A DNA stretch of 64,000 nucleotides from an uncultured Alistipes sp. Lineage in GTDB: Bacteria > Bacteroidota > Bacteroidia > Bacteroidales > Rikenellaceae. Where the stretch lies: NCBI GenBank assembly GCA_947573795.1, contig CANPHE010000007.1:1-64000 (forward strand), read 5' to 3'. Both the position numbers and the translations under genes were made by a program. The number at the start of each line of letters is the position of its first letter. Position 1 is the stretch's first letter. The notes under the pieces are model-generated. The model worked only from the letters and a program-made list of their open reading frames with translations. It was not told where the DNA came from and did no database searches. Of the stretch, positions 16,388 through 26,135 are shown in pieces.

Positions 16388-16740
16388 CGTGGGTTTTTGT
16401 AGAGGTGAAGTGAGAAACGCTTTTCGCAGCGTCCGGTTAAGGGCGGGCAATTCAGAATTACTTTTTTAGAGCCGGAGCCAATTAATATAAATATTGGTTG
16501 TTCTGTTGTTGGCGTGTCGTAGCCTGCGGGGTGAGCGTAGCGAGCCTCCGCCCGGGGGAGGCTACGGCTCGCGCGATCCTGCGGATCGCAGTTTTGGGGA
16601 ATAATCATCTTCGGCGGCTGGACCGGTACACCAAAGGTGCGAGCCGCCGAAGATGCAATGCCGAGGCGTTGCATTTTAGCGAAAGACGGGTTGCAGTCTG
16701 CGGAGGCCCGGCTAAGAGTCGGGGCATAAGTTATAGCGGG

Positions 16741-16805
16741 TTGCAGCCTGCGAGGCACGCGAAGCGGGCCTTCGCCGCCGAAGGCTGTGGCCCGCGCAGC
16801 TCGGA
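16741..16805. repeat. Dispersed repeat family B
   Basis: GC-rich imperfect palindrome (GGGCCTTCG-CCGC-CGAAGGC with flanking GGCCCGC). Related segments are at 16515-16600, 19150-19240 and 48985-49050, all intergenic or at gene ends. REP-like in size and location; copy number in the genome is unknown. Confidence 0.55.
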
Positions 16806-16988
16806 AAGCCGCTGTTTGCAGGAACCGGTTGCACTCGTTGCGAGACGTAGCCTGTGGGGGCGAGCCTCCGTCAGGAGCTTGTGCAGTCTTTCCGGCCGCA
16901 TTTTTTCGAGTCGCGGCGGGGGGCGAGACTGCTTTTCTCGGCTTTCGGCGTGCCAAAATGCCCGATGAATCGTGCCGAAAACGCCATT

Positions 16989-17041
16989 TTCTGCCAAGTG
17001 ACTGACATTTTGGCAGAATCTTTCGATTGGTACGACCTTTG
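16989..17041 (+). promoter_or_regulatory. dnaK promoter with a 9-bp inverted repeat
   Basis: TTCTGCCAA (16989-16997) and TTGGCAGAA (17010-17018) form a perfect inverted repeat with a 12-nt spacer, overlapping the likely -33 TTTG. A -7-like GACCTTTG lies at 17034-17041. TGCCAAAATG at 16951 is also the exact complement of CATTTTGGCA at 17006. The geometry resembles CIRCE, but the sequence differs, so this is probably another stress-response operator. TTGGCA-N6-TTTCG is also close to, but not a match for, a sigma-54 site. Confidence 0.5.
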
Positions 17042-17116
17042 TTCGTTAGAGATGCGTCGTCGCAAAATAAGGAGCGGCGTAAAACAGAAACAAACAATTA
17101 TAAATCTTATACGATT

Positions 17117-19039
17117 ATGGCAAAGATTATCGGTATCGACCTGGGAACCACGAACTCCTGCGTCGCAGTTATGGAAGGTAACGAACCCGTCGTCATCCCC
17201 AACTCGGAGGGACACCGCACGACCCCGTCGGTCGTGGCATTCACCGAAGGCGGCGAGCGTAAGGTCGGCGATCCGGCCAAGCGTCAGGCGATCACCAACC
17301 CCAAACGTACGATCTTCTCGATCAAACGCTTCATGGGCGAGCGCTACGATCAGGTTACGGCCGATATCGAACGTGCACCCTATGCGATCGTCCGTGGCGA
17401 TAACAACACGCCGCGTGTCGATATCGACGGACGTCAGTATACCCCGCAGGAGATTTCGGCCATCACGCTCCAGAAGATGAAGAAAACGGCCGAGGATTAC
17501 CTGGGCCAGGAGGTCACGGAAGCCGTCATCACGGTTCCGGCTTACTTCTCCGACTCGCAGCGTCAGGCTACGAAGGAGGCCGGTGAAATCGCCGGTCTGA
17601 AGGTGCGCCGTATCATCAACGAGCCGACGGCCGCCGCGTTGGCCTACGGTCTCGACAAGAAGAACAACGACATGAAGATCGCCGTTTACGACCTCGGTGG
17701 CGGTACGTTCGATATCTCGATCCTGGAGCTGGGCGACGGCGTATTCGAGGTGAAGTCTACGAACGGTGATACGCACCTGGGCGGTGACGATTTCGACCAC
17801 GTGCTGATCGACTACATGGCCGAGGCGTTCAAGGCCGAGCACCAGATCGACCTGCGTCAGGACCCGATGGCGCTCCAGCGTTTGAAAGAGGCTGCCGAGA
17901 AGGCCAAGATCGAACTTTCGTCCTCGACTTCGACGGAGATCAATTTGCCTTACATCATGCCCGTCAACGGCATTCCGCAGCACTTGGTCATGACGCTCAC
18001 GCGTTCGAAGTTCGAGCAGCTGTGCGACCATCTGATCCGCAAGACCGTCGAACCCTGCAAACTGGCGCTGCGCGATGCAGGCTTGCAGGCTTCGCAGATC
18101 GACGAGGTGATCCTCGTGGGCGGTTCGACCCGTATCCCGGCTATTCAGAAGATCGTCGAGGAGTTCTTCGGCAAGACGCCCAATAAGAGCGTGAACCCCG
18201 ACGAGGTCGTCGCTATCGGTGCCGCTATCCAGGGCGGTGTGCTGACGGGCGAGGTGAAGGACGTGCTGCTGCTCGACGTTACGCCGCTGTCGCTCGGTAT
18301 CGAGACGCTGGGCGGTGTCATGACCAAGCTCATCGAGGCCAATACGACCATCCCGACCCGCAAGTCGGAAGTATTCTCGACGGCTGCCGACAACCAGCCT
18401 TCGGTGGAGATCAACGTCTGCCAGGGCGAACGTCCGCTGGCCCGCGATAACAAATCGATCGGCCGCTTCCACCTCGACGGTATTCCCGCCGCGCCGCGCG
18501 GCGTGCCGCAGATCGAGGTGACGTTCGACATCGACGCCAACGGTATTCTGAACGTTTCGGCTAAGGACAAGGGCACGGGCAAGGAACAGAAGATCCGCAT
18601 CGAGGCTTCGTCGGGTCTGACCGAGCAGGAAATCCAGCGCATGCGCGACGAGGCCAAGGCCAACGAGGCCAAGGATAAGGCCGAGAAGGAGCGTATCGAC
18701 AAGATCAACGCCGCCGATTCGCATATCTTCACCACGGAGAAGCAGCTCAAGGAGTATGGCGACAAACTGCCCGCCGACAAGAAGGCTGCGATCGAAACCG
18801 CGCTCGGCAAGCTCAAGGAGGCGCATAAGAACGCCGACGTGGCTGCTATCGACACGGCGATGAACGAACTCAACGCTGCATGGCAGGCTGCTTCGCAGGA
18901 CATTTACGCCCAGCAGCAGGCTGCGCAGGGTGCTGCCGGAGCTCAGGGAGCGGGTCAGCAGGCCCAGAACAATGCCGGAGCCCAGCCGGGCAACGGCGGC
19001 GGTCAGCCCGAGGACGTCGAGTTCGAGGAAGTGAAATAA
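17117..19039 (+). CDS. dnaK: Molecular chaperone DnaK (Hsp70)
   Basis: 640 aa. ATPase domain with [10 protein letters not shown] and [14 protein letters not shown], linker and substrate domain from about residue 385 ([16 protein letters not shown]), and C-terminal lid ending in a Gln/Ala/Gly-rich tail and VEFEEVK. Start at ATG 17117 ([12 protein letters not shown]); the track's 30 extra residues come from the leader. Cytosolic ATP-dependent chaperone working with DnaJ and GrpE, neither of which is next to it. Monocistronic, with a strong terminator. Confidence 0.98.
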   Translation: MAKIIGIDLGTTNSCVAVMEGNEPVVIPNSEGHRTTPSVVAFTEGGERKVGDPAKRQAITNPKRTIFSIKRFMGERYDQVTADIERAPYAIVRGDNNTPRVDIDGRQYTPQEISAITLQKMKKTAEDYLGQEVTEAVITVPAYFSDSQRQATKEAGEIAGLKVRRIINEPTAAALAYGLDKKNNDMKIAVYDLGGGTFDISILELGDGVFEVKSTNGDTHLGGDDFDHVLIDYMAEAFKAEHQIDLRQDPMALQRLKEAAEKAKIELSSSTSTEINLPYIMPVNGIPQHLVMTLTRSKFEQLCDHLIRKTVEPCKLALRDAGLQASQIDEVILVGGSTRIPAIQKIVEEFFGKTPNKSVNPDEVVAIGAAIQGGVLTGEVKDVLLLDVTPLSLGIETLGGVMTKLIEANTTIPTRKSEVFSTAADNQPSVEINVCQGERPLARDNKSIGRFHLDGIPAAPRGVPQIEVTFDIDANGILNVSAKDKGTGKEQKIRIEASSGLTEQEIQRMRDEAKANEAKDKAEKERIDKINAADSHIFTTEKQLKEYGDKLPADKKAAIETALGKLKEAHKNADVAAIDTAMNELNAAWQAASQDIYAQQQAAQGAAGAQGAGQQAQNNAGAQPGNGGGQPEDVEFEEVK

Positions 19040-19068
19040 GGTTTTTTCGAATAAACCGCACAATGCGA

Positions 19069-19104
19069 GAAGCGCAACCTTTTAGGGGTTGCGCTTCTTT
19101 TTTT
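19069..19104 (+). terminator. dnaK terminator
   Basis: GAAGCGCAACC, short loop, GGTTGCGCTTC and a run of seven T. Confidence 0.95.
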
Positions 19105-19149
19105 GCGGTTTCTGCGGCCGGGCGTGCGAAGTTTAGCGGAAAAGTGAAC

Positions 19150-19240
19150 GTTTGGCGGGTGCAGCCTGCGGACGAACACTTCGTCGGATGCGGGGCTCTT
19201 CCGTCGTAAGCTGCGGCCCGCGCGATCCGGAGTCTCCCGG
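19150..19240. repeat. Family B repeat copy between dnaK and the EamA gene
   Basis: GGTGCAGCCTGCGG and AAGCTGCGGCCCGCGCGATC match words in the 16.5-16.8 kb repeats. No gene is seen here; the convergent EamA gene ends at 19244. Confidence 0.5.
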
Positions 19241-19243
19241 CTC

Positions 19244-20212
19244 TTAGTCGGCTTTCGACTCCGCCCGCCACATGCCGTAGAGAATCAGAACGGCACCGGC
19301 CGCAGCTGCCGGCGTAAGTCGCTCGCCGAGGAAAATCGCGGCGGCGATGATCGTGGAGAGCGGATTGAGGTAGATGTAGTTCGTCGTCCTCACGGCACCC
19401 AGATGGCGGATGGCCGCATTCCACAACAGATAGCAGCCCATCGATGCGACGAGTCCCAGGAACAGAAGATTGCCCCATACGGCAGGGTGCAGCAGCGTCG
19501 TTCCCGCGACGCGGAAGGGCTCGACGAGAAACCACGGGAGGATGGTCGCGAGTCCGTAGCCGAAGATTTTTCGGGTGATTTGCAACGCAGTGAATCGGTC
19601 GCCCAGGCGTTTTATGACCAGCGAATAGAGCATCCACAGCAGCGCGGCGCCGAACGCCAGCAGATCGCCCCGAGGCGAGAGGTGCAGCTCGAAATGTCCG
19701 TCGAGTACGACGACCGCCACTCCGACGAAGGCGAGTATGGAACCCGAGATGCGCCGTGCGGACATGCGTTCGGTCCGGTAAACCGCGCCGAGCAGCAGAG
19801 CCGTCCAGATCGGAGCCGTGCAGACGATTAGCGACACGTTCGATGCCGGAGCGTATTCCAGCGCCATGTTCTCGGCCAGGAAGTAGAGCGATCCGCCCGT
19901 GATTCCCGCCAAAGCGAACAACACCTCGTCGCGGAACGAAAAACGGTGTCTGCCGGCCTGTTCCGGTTGTCGGGCCGATTGGCCGGTCGTCTGCTTTTTC
20001 GGGACCCGCGACGCATCCCGTTCGCCGTCCGCTCCGGACCTCCGTGCGAAGGGCAGCAGGCAGAGATAGGCCAGTGCGAAACGGAGCACGAAAATCTCGG
20101 CGGCGGAGAGCCCGTTCGCGAGCAGCACCTTGGTCGAAACGAACGTCGCGCCCCACACCGTAACGGTGAAAAGCGCAGCGAAATGGTAGATGTATTCCTT
20201 CGATCGGGTCAT
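19244..20212 (-). CDS. EamA-family (DMT superfamily) transporter
   Basis: 322-aa inner-membrane protein with ten hydrophobic spans in two EamA repeats (N-terminal WGATFVSTKVLL, second repeat LLAFGAALLWMLYSLVIKRLG). A hydrophilic loop of about 40 residues (DGERDASRVPKKQTTG) separates spans 2 and 3. Probable exporter of metabolites or amino acids; substrate unknown. Transcribed divergently from secDF, with TAATTTTG as -7 box. Confidence 0.92.
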   Translation of the reverse strand: MTRSKEYIYHFAALFTVTVWGATFVSTKVLLANGLSAAEIFVLRFALAYLCLLPFARRSGADGERDASRVPKKQTTGQSARQPEQAGRHRFSFRDEVLFALAGITGGSLYFLAENMALEYAPASNVSLIVCTAPIWTALLLGAVYRTERMSARRISGSILAFVGVAVVVLDGHFELHLSPRGDLLAFGAALLWMLYSLVIKRLGDRFTALQITRKIFGYGLATILPWFLVEPFRVAGTTLLHPAVWGNLLFLGLVASMGCYLLWNAAIRHLGAVRTTNYIYLNPLSTIIAAAIFLGERLTPAAAAGAVLILYGMWRAESKAD

Positions 20213-20219
20213 GCGGCCC

Positions 20220-20298
20220 CAAAATTACGGATTTTTTGCGCGCGTGGCGCATTTTTAACACGTAAACTCCTATTTTTAATTCTTTTTTTTTATCTTTG
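20220..20298. promoter_or_regulatory. Divergent promoter region of the EamA gene and secDF
   Basis: Minus-strand TAATTTTG at 20220-20227 (EamA, leader about 4 nt) and plus-strand TATCTTTG at 20291-20298 (secDF, leader about 63 nt). The -33 elements are weak. Confidence 0.7.
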
Positions 20299-20364
20299 CG
20301 TGCTATTGTGCGTAGGACGATAAAGACGACAAATATAACAACATAACAAATTTTTATCATTCAA

Positions 20365-23358
20365 ATGCAAAGTAAAGGTTTTATTAAACTCATCGCGGTG
20401 CTTCTGGCGCTCGCATGCGTTTACCAGCTCTCGTTTACGCTCAAAACGCGGAACGTGGAGAAAAAGGCGGCCGCCTATGCCGCGCAGTTCCCTGTTTCGC
20501 AGCAGGCCGAGGCCGAGCAGCACTACCTCGATTCGGTGCAGAACCTTCCGGTCTACAACATGGGCTTCAAGTCCTTCACCTACAAGGAGTGCAAGGAGAA
20601 GGAGCTGAACCTGGGTCTGGACCTCAAGGGCGGTATGAACGTCATGCTGGAGGTTCAGGTCGAGGATGTCGTGAAGGCTCTTGCGGGCGACAGCAGCCAG
20701 GATCCCGCCTTCGTCGAAGCGATCGCCGAGGCTAACGAGGCGATGCGTCAGGGTACGTCGAAGGATTATATCGGCGACTTCGTGAAGGCTTACGAGCGCC
20801 TGTCGAACGGCCGTTCGCTCGCCGAGATTTTCGTGAGCCCCGATCGCAAGGATATCACGCTCGAAAGTTCGAACGCCGACGTGGAGAAGATTCTCAAACG
20901 TGAAACCGAGGCCGCTATCGCTGCTTCGTTCAACGTGTTGAGAAGCCGTATCGACCACTTCGGCGTCACGCAGCCCAATATCATGCGCCTGCCCAACTCG
21001 CACCGCATCCTGGTCGAGCTGCCGGGTGTGAAGGAGCCGCAGCGTGTCCGCGACCTGTTGCAGGGTACCGCGTCGCTGGAGTTCTGGACCACCTATGACG
21101 CCCGCGAGATTCTGCCCGCAATGGTCGCTGCCGATAAGTTCCTCCGCAGCGAAATGGCCGCCGAAGGTGCCGAGACCGAGGAGACGACCGAACCTGCCGC
21201 CGAGCAGCCCGCAGCCGAAGGCCTGATCGCCGAAGTCGGAGCTGCCGATACGCAGACCGAGGAGGCTCGCTCGGGCCGCTACGATCGCGCCGAGAATCCG
21301 CTTTTCGCCGTACTCGACCCCGGGTTCGCCAGCGGTTCGGCGATCGGTGCCGCTTATAAAGCCGATATGGCCGCTGTCGATGCCTACCTGGCTCAGCCGG
21401 CCGTGCGCGAGCTGTTCCCCGCCGACATCGCTTTCAAGTGGGGCGTCAAGGGCGACGATCAGATCGACGGCCGCTACTTCCTCTACGCGATCCGGGTCGC
21501 TACGCCCGACGGCAAGGCGCCGCTGGACGGTAGCGTCGTGACCGAGGCTATCGAGCGCTACGGACAGCGCGGTGCCGAGGCCGAGGTCGAGATGCACATG
21601 AACGCCGAGGGTACCCAGGAGTGGGGCCGCCTGACGGGCGACAACATCGGTAAATGCGTCGCTATCGTGCTCGACGGTTACGTTTATTCGGCCCCCGTCG
21701 TTCGTTCGAAGATCGACAAGGGCGTTTCGCAGATCACGGGTAACTTCACGATCCAGGAGGCCAAGGACCTCGCCAACGTGCTTTCGTCGGGTAAGGTTCC
21801 CGCTCCCGCCAAGATCATCCAGGATACGGTCGTAGGTCCCTCGCTGGGTCAGGAGTCGATCGATGCCGGTCTGCTTTCGTTCGTGATCGCCTTCATTCTC
21901 GTACTGCTCTACATGGGCCTCTTCTATAAGACAGCCGGTTGGATGTCCGATATCGCACTGCTCACCAACGTCTTCCTGCTGATGGGCGTACTCGTTTCGT
22001 TCGGTGCTGTGCTGACCCTGCCGGGTATCGCGGGTATCGTCCTGACGATGGGTATGGCCGTCGATGCCAACGTCATTATCTACGAACGTATCAAAGAGGA
22101 GCTTCGCGGCGGCAAGGGCCTTTCGCTCGCCATCAAGGACGGTTTCTCGAAGGCTTACTCGGCCATCATCGACGGTAACCTGACGACCATCATTACCGGT
22201 ATCGTGCTCTTCATCTTCGGTAACGGTCCCGTTCAGGGCTTCGCTACGACGCTTATCATCGGTATCATCACCTCGTTCTTCTGCGCCGTCTTCATCACGC
22301 GTCTCTTGATCGAGTGGTTCGTAGGCAAATACGGTTCGATCTCCTTCTCGTACAAGTGGTCGGAGAACTTCCTCAACAATACGCATATCGATTTCCTCAG
22401 CAAACGCAAAGCCGCTTATACGGTTACTGCCGTGCTGATCGCGCTGTCGTGCATCTCGTTCGCGGTTCGCGGTCTGAACCTGGGTGCCGAGTTCACGGGC
22501 GGCCGTGCTTACGTCGTTCGTTTCGACCAGCCGGTTTCGGCCGAGGAGGTGCGTGCCAATGTCGAGGGTGCTTTCGCAGCTCAGGCAGATGCCGATGCCG
22601 CTTCGGTCAGCTCCGAGGTGAAGCAGTACGGCAAGGAGAATCAGATGCGTATCGTGACGCAGTATCGTTTCGACGATACGTCGGACGAGGCTACGGCCGA
22701 GGTCGAGAAAATTCTCTACGACGCCGTGAAGTCGTTCTACACCTATCCCATCACCTTCGAGCAGTTCCGTAATACGCAGACCGACGAAAACGGTATCCTC
22801 ACCGCCGACAAGATCGGTCCCTCGATCGCGCAGGACATGACCTGGAACTCGATCTATTCGGTGCTCTTCTCGCTCGTGGCGATCGGTCTTTACATCACCT
22901 TCCGCTTCAAGCGCTGGCAGTGGGCTTCGGGTGCTACGCTCGCCCTGGCCGTCAATGCCCTGTTCATCATCGGTCTCTTCTCGATGCTCTACGGTATTCT
23001 GCCCTTCAACCTGGAGGTGAACCAGGCGTTCATCGCGGCGATCCTCACCATCATCGGTTACGCCATCAACGATACGGTGGTCGTCTTCGACCGTATTCGC
23101 GAATACCTGGGCCTCTATCCCAAGCGCAGCCTGCGTGAGAACGTGAACAACGCCATCAACTCGACCCTTTCGCGTACGATCAACACCTCGGGTACGACGC
23201 TCGTGACCTTGCTGGCGATCTTCCTGTTCGGCGGCGAGACGATCCGCGGTTTCATCTTCGCGTTGATCGTGGGTGTCGTCGTCGGTACGGCTGCGACGAT
23301 CTTCATCGCAACGCCGATGGCTTACGACCTTATGCAGAAGAAGGGTGACAAGGAGTAA
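20365..23358 (+). CDS. secDF: Protein translocase SecDF fusion
   Basis: 997-aa fusion of SecD and SecF, the usual Bacteroidetes form. SecD half: first membrane span at residues 8-24, ELNLGLDLKGGMNVMLEV, a long periplasmic domain and GMAVDANVIIYERIKEEL. SecF half, from about residue 665: LGAEFTGGRAYVVRF and GYAINDTVVVFDRIRE. It uses proton flow to help complete protein export through SecYEG. The acidic insert near residues 262-300 (ETEETTEPAAEQPAAEG) is unusual low-complexity sequence. Confidence 0.98.
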   Translation: MQSKGFIKLIAVLLALACVYQLSFTLKTRNVEKKAAAYAAQFPVSQQAEAEQHYLDSVQNLPVYNMGFKSFTYKECKEKELNLGLDLKGGMNVMLEVQVEDVVKALAGDSSQDPAFVEAIAEANEAMRQGTSKDYIGDFVKAYERLSNGRSLAEIFVSPDRKDITLESSNADVEKILKRETEAAIAASFNVLRSRIDHFGVTQPNIMRLPNSHRILVELPGVKEPQRVRDLLQGTASLEFWTTYDAREILPAMVAADKFLRSEMAAEGAETEETTEPAAEQPAAEGLIAEVGAADTQTEEARSGRYDRAENPLFAVLDPGFASGSAIGAAYKADMAAVDAYLAQPAVRELFPADIAFKWGVKGDDQIDGRYFLYAIRVATPDGKAPLDGSVVTEAIERYGQRGAEAEVEMHMNAEGTQEWGRLTGDNIGKCVAIVLDGYVYSAPVVRSKIDKGVSQITGNFTIQEAKDLANVLSSGKVPAPAKIIQDTVVGPSLGQESIDAGLLSFVIAFILVLLYMGLFYKTAGWMSDIALLTNVFLLMGVLVSFGAVLTLPGIAGIVLTMGMAVDANVIIYERIKEELRGGKGLSLAIKDGFSKAYSAIIDGNLTTIITGIVLFIFGNGPVQGFATTLIIGIITSFFCAVFITRLLIEWFVGKYGSISFSYKWSENFLNNTHIDFLSKRKAAYTVTAVLIALSCISFAVRGLNLGAEFTGGRAYVVRFDQPVSAEEVRANVEGAFAAQADADAASVSSEVKQYGKENQMRIVTQYRFDDTSDEATAEVEKILYDAVKSFYTYPITFEQFRNTQTDENGILTADKIGPSIAQDMTWNSIYSVLFSLVAIGLYITFRFKRWQWASGATLALAVNALFIIGLFSMLYGILPFNLEVNQAFIAAILTIIGYAINDTVVVFDRIREYLGLYPKRSLRENVNNAINSTLSRTINTSGTTLVTLLAIFLFGGETIRGFIFALIVGVVVGTAATIFIATPMAYDLMQKKGDKE

Positions 23359-23381
23359 TCCCATACCTTTTATATAATGGA

Positions 23382-23415
23382 ACGGACCGGGGCCTCGTGC
23401 TTCCGGTCTGTTTTT
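23382..23415 (+). terminator. secDF terminator
   Basis: ACGGACCGG, 12-nt loop, CCGGTCTGT followed by TTTTC; one G-T pair. Confidence 0.8.
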
Positions 23416-23445
23416 CTTTGCGGTCGTATTGCCGCGGGAAATAAA

Positions 23446-23477
23446 TTTGGCATTGCACGGCGCTTGTATTATCTTTG
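23446..23477 (+). promoter_or_regulatory. Promoter of the YbbR-coaE-folP operon
   Basis: TTTG, exactly 20 nt, TATCTTTG. The transcript would start near 23481, leaving a 170-nt leader before the YbbR-like gene. Confidence 0.85.
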
Positions 23478-23653
23478 CGATTGATTAGGAGATGGATTTC
23501 CGTTCGCTCGGCGATGCGCCGGGATTCGGGTGCAGGCCGGGACGTATGTCTGTCCGGAATTGCATAACGATCCGGAATCGTCGCTCCGCACCGGCTTATA
23601 AGACGGATAGCCCGGTCGGAGGATGGAAACCCTGTTCCCGTTTATAACATGGC

Positions 23654-24061
23654 ATGATGGAAAATTTTCTGAGGTGGCTGCACCGCACCGTGTCGCCGGT
23701 CTTTCTGGCGCTGCTCGTGGCATCGTTCATTCTGTGGTATATCGCCAAACTGAGCTATACCTATACTACGGATCAGGTCGTGCATCTGAATGTCGACGGA
23801 GTGCCGTTCGAGGTGACCTGTGTCGTCGAGGGTGTCGGTACCAATCTGTTCGGCTACCGCGTCTATATGGATAAGACGCTCTACATTCCGTTGTCGGAGC
23901 TCAAGTACAAACTCTCCACCGAGGATGGACATGAAAATAAAATCGTGCTGGACCCTCAGTCGTTGCAGAATGCCATATCTTTGAAATTCAGTGATATCAA
24001 AGTGGTGGCAATTCGCTCGGTTCCCGAGATCGACGCTCCTGCAAAAAAGCCGAAGAAATGA
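23654..24061 (+). CDS. Short YbbR-like membrane-anchored protein
   Basis: 135 aa. One transmembrane helix (VFLALLVASFILWYIAKL) and a single extracytoplasmic domain of about 90 residues (VVHLNVDGVPFEVTCVVEGV onward) resembling one YbbR repeat. YbbR/CdaR proteins usually have several repeats; Bacteroidales often carry a YbbR gene immediately before coaE, as here, which supports the call. It overlaps coaE as ATGA. Whether it regulates CdaA (1.9 kb, remote) is unknown. Confidence 0.65.
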   Translation: MMENFLRWLHRTVSPVFLALLVASFILWYIAKLSYTYTTDQVVHLNVDGVPFEVTCVVEGVGTNLFGYRVYMDKTLYIPLSELKYKLSTEDGHENKIVLDPQSLQNAISLKFSDIKVVAIRSVPEIDAPAKKPKK

Positions 24062-24636
24062 TCCGGGTGGGAATTACGGGCGGTATCGGCAGCGGCAAGA
24101 GCACCGTTTGCCGCCTTTTCGCGGCCAAGGGAATTCCGGTCTACGATTCGGATTCCGAAGCCAAACGATTGATGGCCGCGGAGTTGCGCGGGGCGATCGA
24201 GGCACGTTTCGGTCGTGATATATACCGCGAAGGAGAACTTGACCGCGGGCGTCTTGCCACTATCGTCTTCGCCGATTCGCAGGCGCTCGCCGACCTGAAC
24301 GCCATCGTGCATCCGGCCGTCATGCGGGATTTCGCGGCATGGGCGGAGCGACAGACGGCCGATTATGTCGTGCTGGAGAGCGCCATCCTCTACGAAGCGG
24401 GGTTGGAAAATGCCGTCGATCGGGTCGTCGCCGTCCTCGCACCCGTAGAATTGCGCGTCGAACGGGCCTGCCGTCGTGACGGTGCCGATCCCGAAGCTGT
24501 CCGTCGTCGTATCGCAGCCCAGATGGACGACGATACCTTGTGCCGACGTGCCGATTTCACCCTTGTCAACATCCTCGAAGCGGACCTTGTGCCCGCTGTC
24601 GACGAACTCGACCGCCGATTCCGCCATGAAGCCTGA
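24058..24636 (+). CDS. coaE: Dephospho-CoA kinase
   Basis: 192 aa. Walker A GGIGSGKST near residue 8, the substrate motif YDSDSEAKRLM, and the lid with RVERACRRDGADPEAVRRR. Catalyses the last step of coenzyme A synthesis. It overlaps the YbbR-like gene by 4 nt and folP by 11 nt, so it is translationally coupled on both sides. Confidence 0.96.
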   Translation: MIRVGITGGIGSGKSTVCRLFAAKGIPVYDSDSEAKRLMAAELRGAIEARFGRDIYREGELDRGRLATIVFADSQALADLNAIVHPAVMRDFAAWAERQTADYVVLESAILYEAGLENAVDRVVAVLAPVELRVERACRRDGADPEAVRRRIAAQMDDDTLCRRADFTLVNILEADLVPAVDELDRRFRHEA

Positions 24637-25483
24637 AAAGATACCTTTCGATCCCGCCCGCCGTCAGGTGATGGCGATTCTCAACGTTACTCCGGATTCG
24701 TTTTATGCCGAAAGCCGGATGCCCGATGCCGATGCCGTCGAACGGCGTGTGCGCGAAGCGGTTGCGGCCGGAGCCTCGGTGATCGACGTGGGGGGCTACT
24801 CCTCGCGTCCGGGTGCGGACGAGGTTTCGCCCGAGGAGGAGTGGCGCCGGGTCGAACGGGGTGTCGGAGCCGTGCGGCGGCTGGCTCCCGCGATGCCCGT
24901 CTCGGTCGATACGTTCCGTAGCGAGATCGTCACGCGGACCGTCGAGCGTTTCGGCGAAGTAATCGTCAACGATATTTCGGCCGGGGAGCTCGATGCACGG
25001 ATGGTTCCGACCGTCGCCCGCCTGGGACTCCGCTATATCGCCATGCACATGAAGGGCGACCCGAAGACGATGCAGTCGAGGACCGATTATCGCCGCGATA
25101 TCGTCACGGAGGTCGTCGATTATTTCCGCGTGCGCTGCCGTCGGTTGGAGGAGGCGGGAATCGCGCGTGAGCGGATCATCCTCGACCCGGGGTTCGGTTT
25201 CGCCAAGACGCTGGAACAAAATTACGAACTCTTGGCCGGATTGCACGCGCTGTGCGACCTGGGCTATCCCGTGCTGGCGGGTCTTTCGCGCAAGTCGATG
25301 ATCTACCGGCTGCTCGATGTCGCTCCGGCGGATTCGCTCGCCGGAACCGTCGCCCTCGACTGGGAGTGTCTGCGGCAGGGAGCCTCGATCCTGCGCGTGC
25401 ACGATGTTCGCGAGGCGGTCGACACGGTGCGCCTGTTCGAGGCTTTCGACCGCGCTCGTCAAACCCGACAAACGAACCTTTGA
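24626..25483 (+). CDS. folP: Dihydropteroate synthase
   Basis: 285 aa. Start at ATG 24626 ([14 protein letters not shown]), giving an 11-nt overlap with coaE. TIM-barrel signatures: [41 protein letters not shown] and the C-terminal RVHDV. Condenses p-aminobenzoate with dihydropterin pyrophosphate in folate synthesis; the target of sulfonamides. Third gene of the operon. Confidence 0.96.
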   Translation: MKPEKIPFDPARRQVMAILNVTPDSFYAESRMPDADAVERRVREAVAAGASVIDVGGYSSRPGADEVSPEEEWRRVERGVGAVRRLAPAMPVSVDTFRSEIVTRTVERFGEVIVNDISAGELDARMVPTVARLGLRYIAMHMKGDPKTMQSRTDYRRDIVTEVVDYFRVRCRRLEEAGIARERIILDPGFGFAKTLEQNYELLAGLHALCDLGYPVLAGLSRKSMIYRLLDVAPADSLAGTVALDWECLRQGASILRVHDVREAVDTVRLFEAFDRARQTRQTNL

Positions 25484-25484
25484 G

Positions 25485-26135
25485 ATGATAAGGATTACGG
25501 ATATTCGAAAACGCTACGGCGACCTGGAGGTGCTTCGGGGCGTTTCGCTGGAGGTCGCCCGGGGCGAGGTCGTCACGATCGTGGGGGCCAGCGGCGCCGG
25601 GAAGACCACGCTGTTGCAAATCATGGGAACGCTCTCGCGTCCCGATGCCGGACGTGTCGAGATCGACGGCGAGGAACCTTTTCGGCTGGGCGATCGGGCG
25701 CTTTCGTCGTTCCGCAACCGCCGCATCGGGTTCGTCTTTCAGTTCCACCATCTGTTGCCCGAATTCACGGCCTTCGAGAATGTTTGCCTTCCGGGCTTCA
25801 TCGGAGGACGTCCGCGCCCCGAGGTCGAACGCCGGGCTGCCGAACTGCTCGACATGATGAACCTTACGGCGCGCCGCGACCATAAGCCGGGGCAGCTTTC
25901 GGGCGGTGAACAGCAGCGTGTGGCGATCGCCCGGGCGCTGGTGAACGCTCCCGCTGTGCTGTTGGCCGACGAACCCTCGGGAAATCTCGATACGCACAAC
26001 CGTGAGGAGATTCACCGCCTCTTTTTCGAATTGCGCGATCGCCTGCAACAGACCGTCGTGATCGTCACCCACGACGAACGCCTCGCCGCGATGTCCGATC
26101 GTAAAATCACCATGTCCGATGGGCTTATCCTCTGA
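25485..26135 (+). CDS. lolD: ABC transporter ATP-binding protein, LolD-like
   Basis: 216 aa. Walker [11 protein letters not shown]-loop [12 protein letters not shown], signature [15 protein letters not shown], Walker [12 protein letters not shown] and H-loop [21 protein letters not shown] is typical of LolD, the ATPase of the lipoprotein-releasing complex. Start at ATG 25485, one base after the folP stop. No LolC/E permease is adjacent, so the partner is encoded elsewhere; another MacB-like pairing remains possible. Confidence 0.88.
   Translation: MIRITDIRKRYGDLEVLRGVSLEVARGEVVTIVGASGAGKTTLLQIMGTLSRPDAGRVEIDGEEPFRLGDRALSSFRNRRIGFVFQFHHLLPEFTAFENVCLPGFIGGRPRPEVERRAAELLDMMNLTARRDHKPGQLSGGEQQRVAIARALVNAPAVLLADEPSGNLDTHNREEIHRLFFELRDRLQQTVVIVTHDERLAAMSDRKITMSDGLIL

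Larger units (their letters stand above)
16132..16988. other. Long non-coding region with family B repeats upstream of dnaK
   Basis: Nearly 1 kb with no convincing ORF. It holds a plus-strand terminator at 16365, an A/T-rich stretch near 16470-16500, and several GC-rich, hairpin-forming repeats (16515-16600, 16741-16805, 16845-16880). Shared words include CGTAGCCTG and CCGAAGGCTG followed by GGCCCGCGC. The ORFs listed here on both strands are short, overlapping and carry no recognisable domain. Confidence 0.6.

Noticed and set aside
23492-23647. 51-codon ORF (MDFRSLGDAPGFGC...) in the leader of the YbbR-coaE operon
   Set aside because: It starts soon after a promoter and has an AGGAG next to the ATG, but the peptide has no membrane span or domain, its composition is like random GC-rich DNA, and Bacteroidetes translation does not rely on AGGAG. 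Could be revisited with Ribo-seq.
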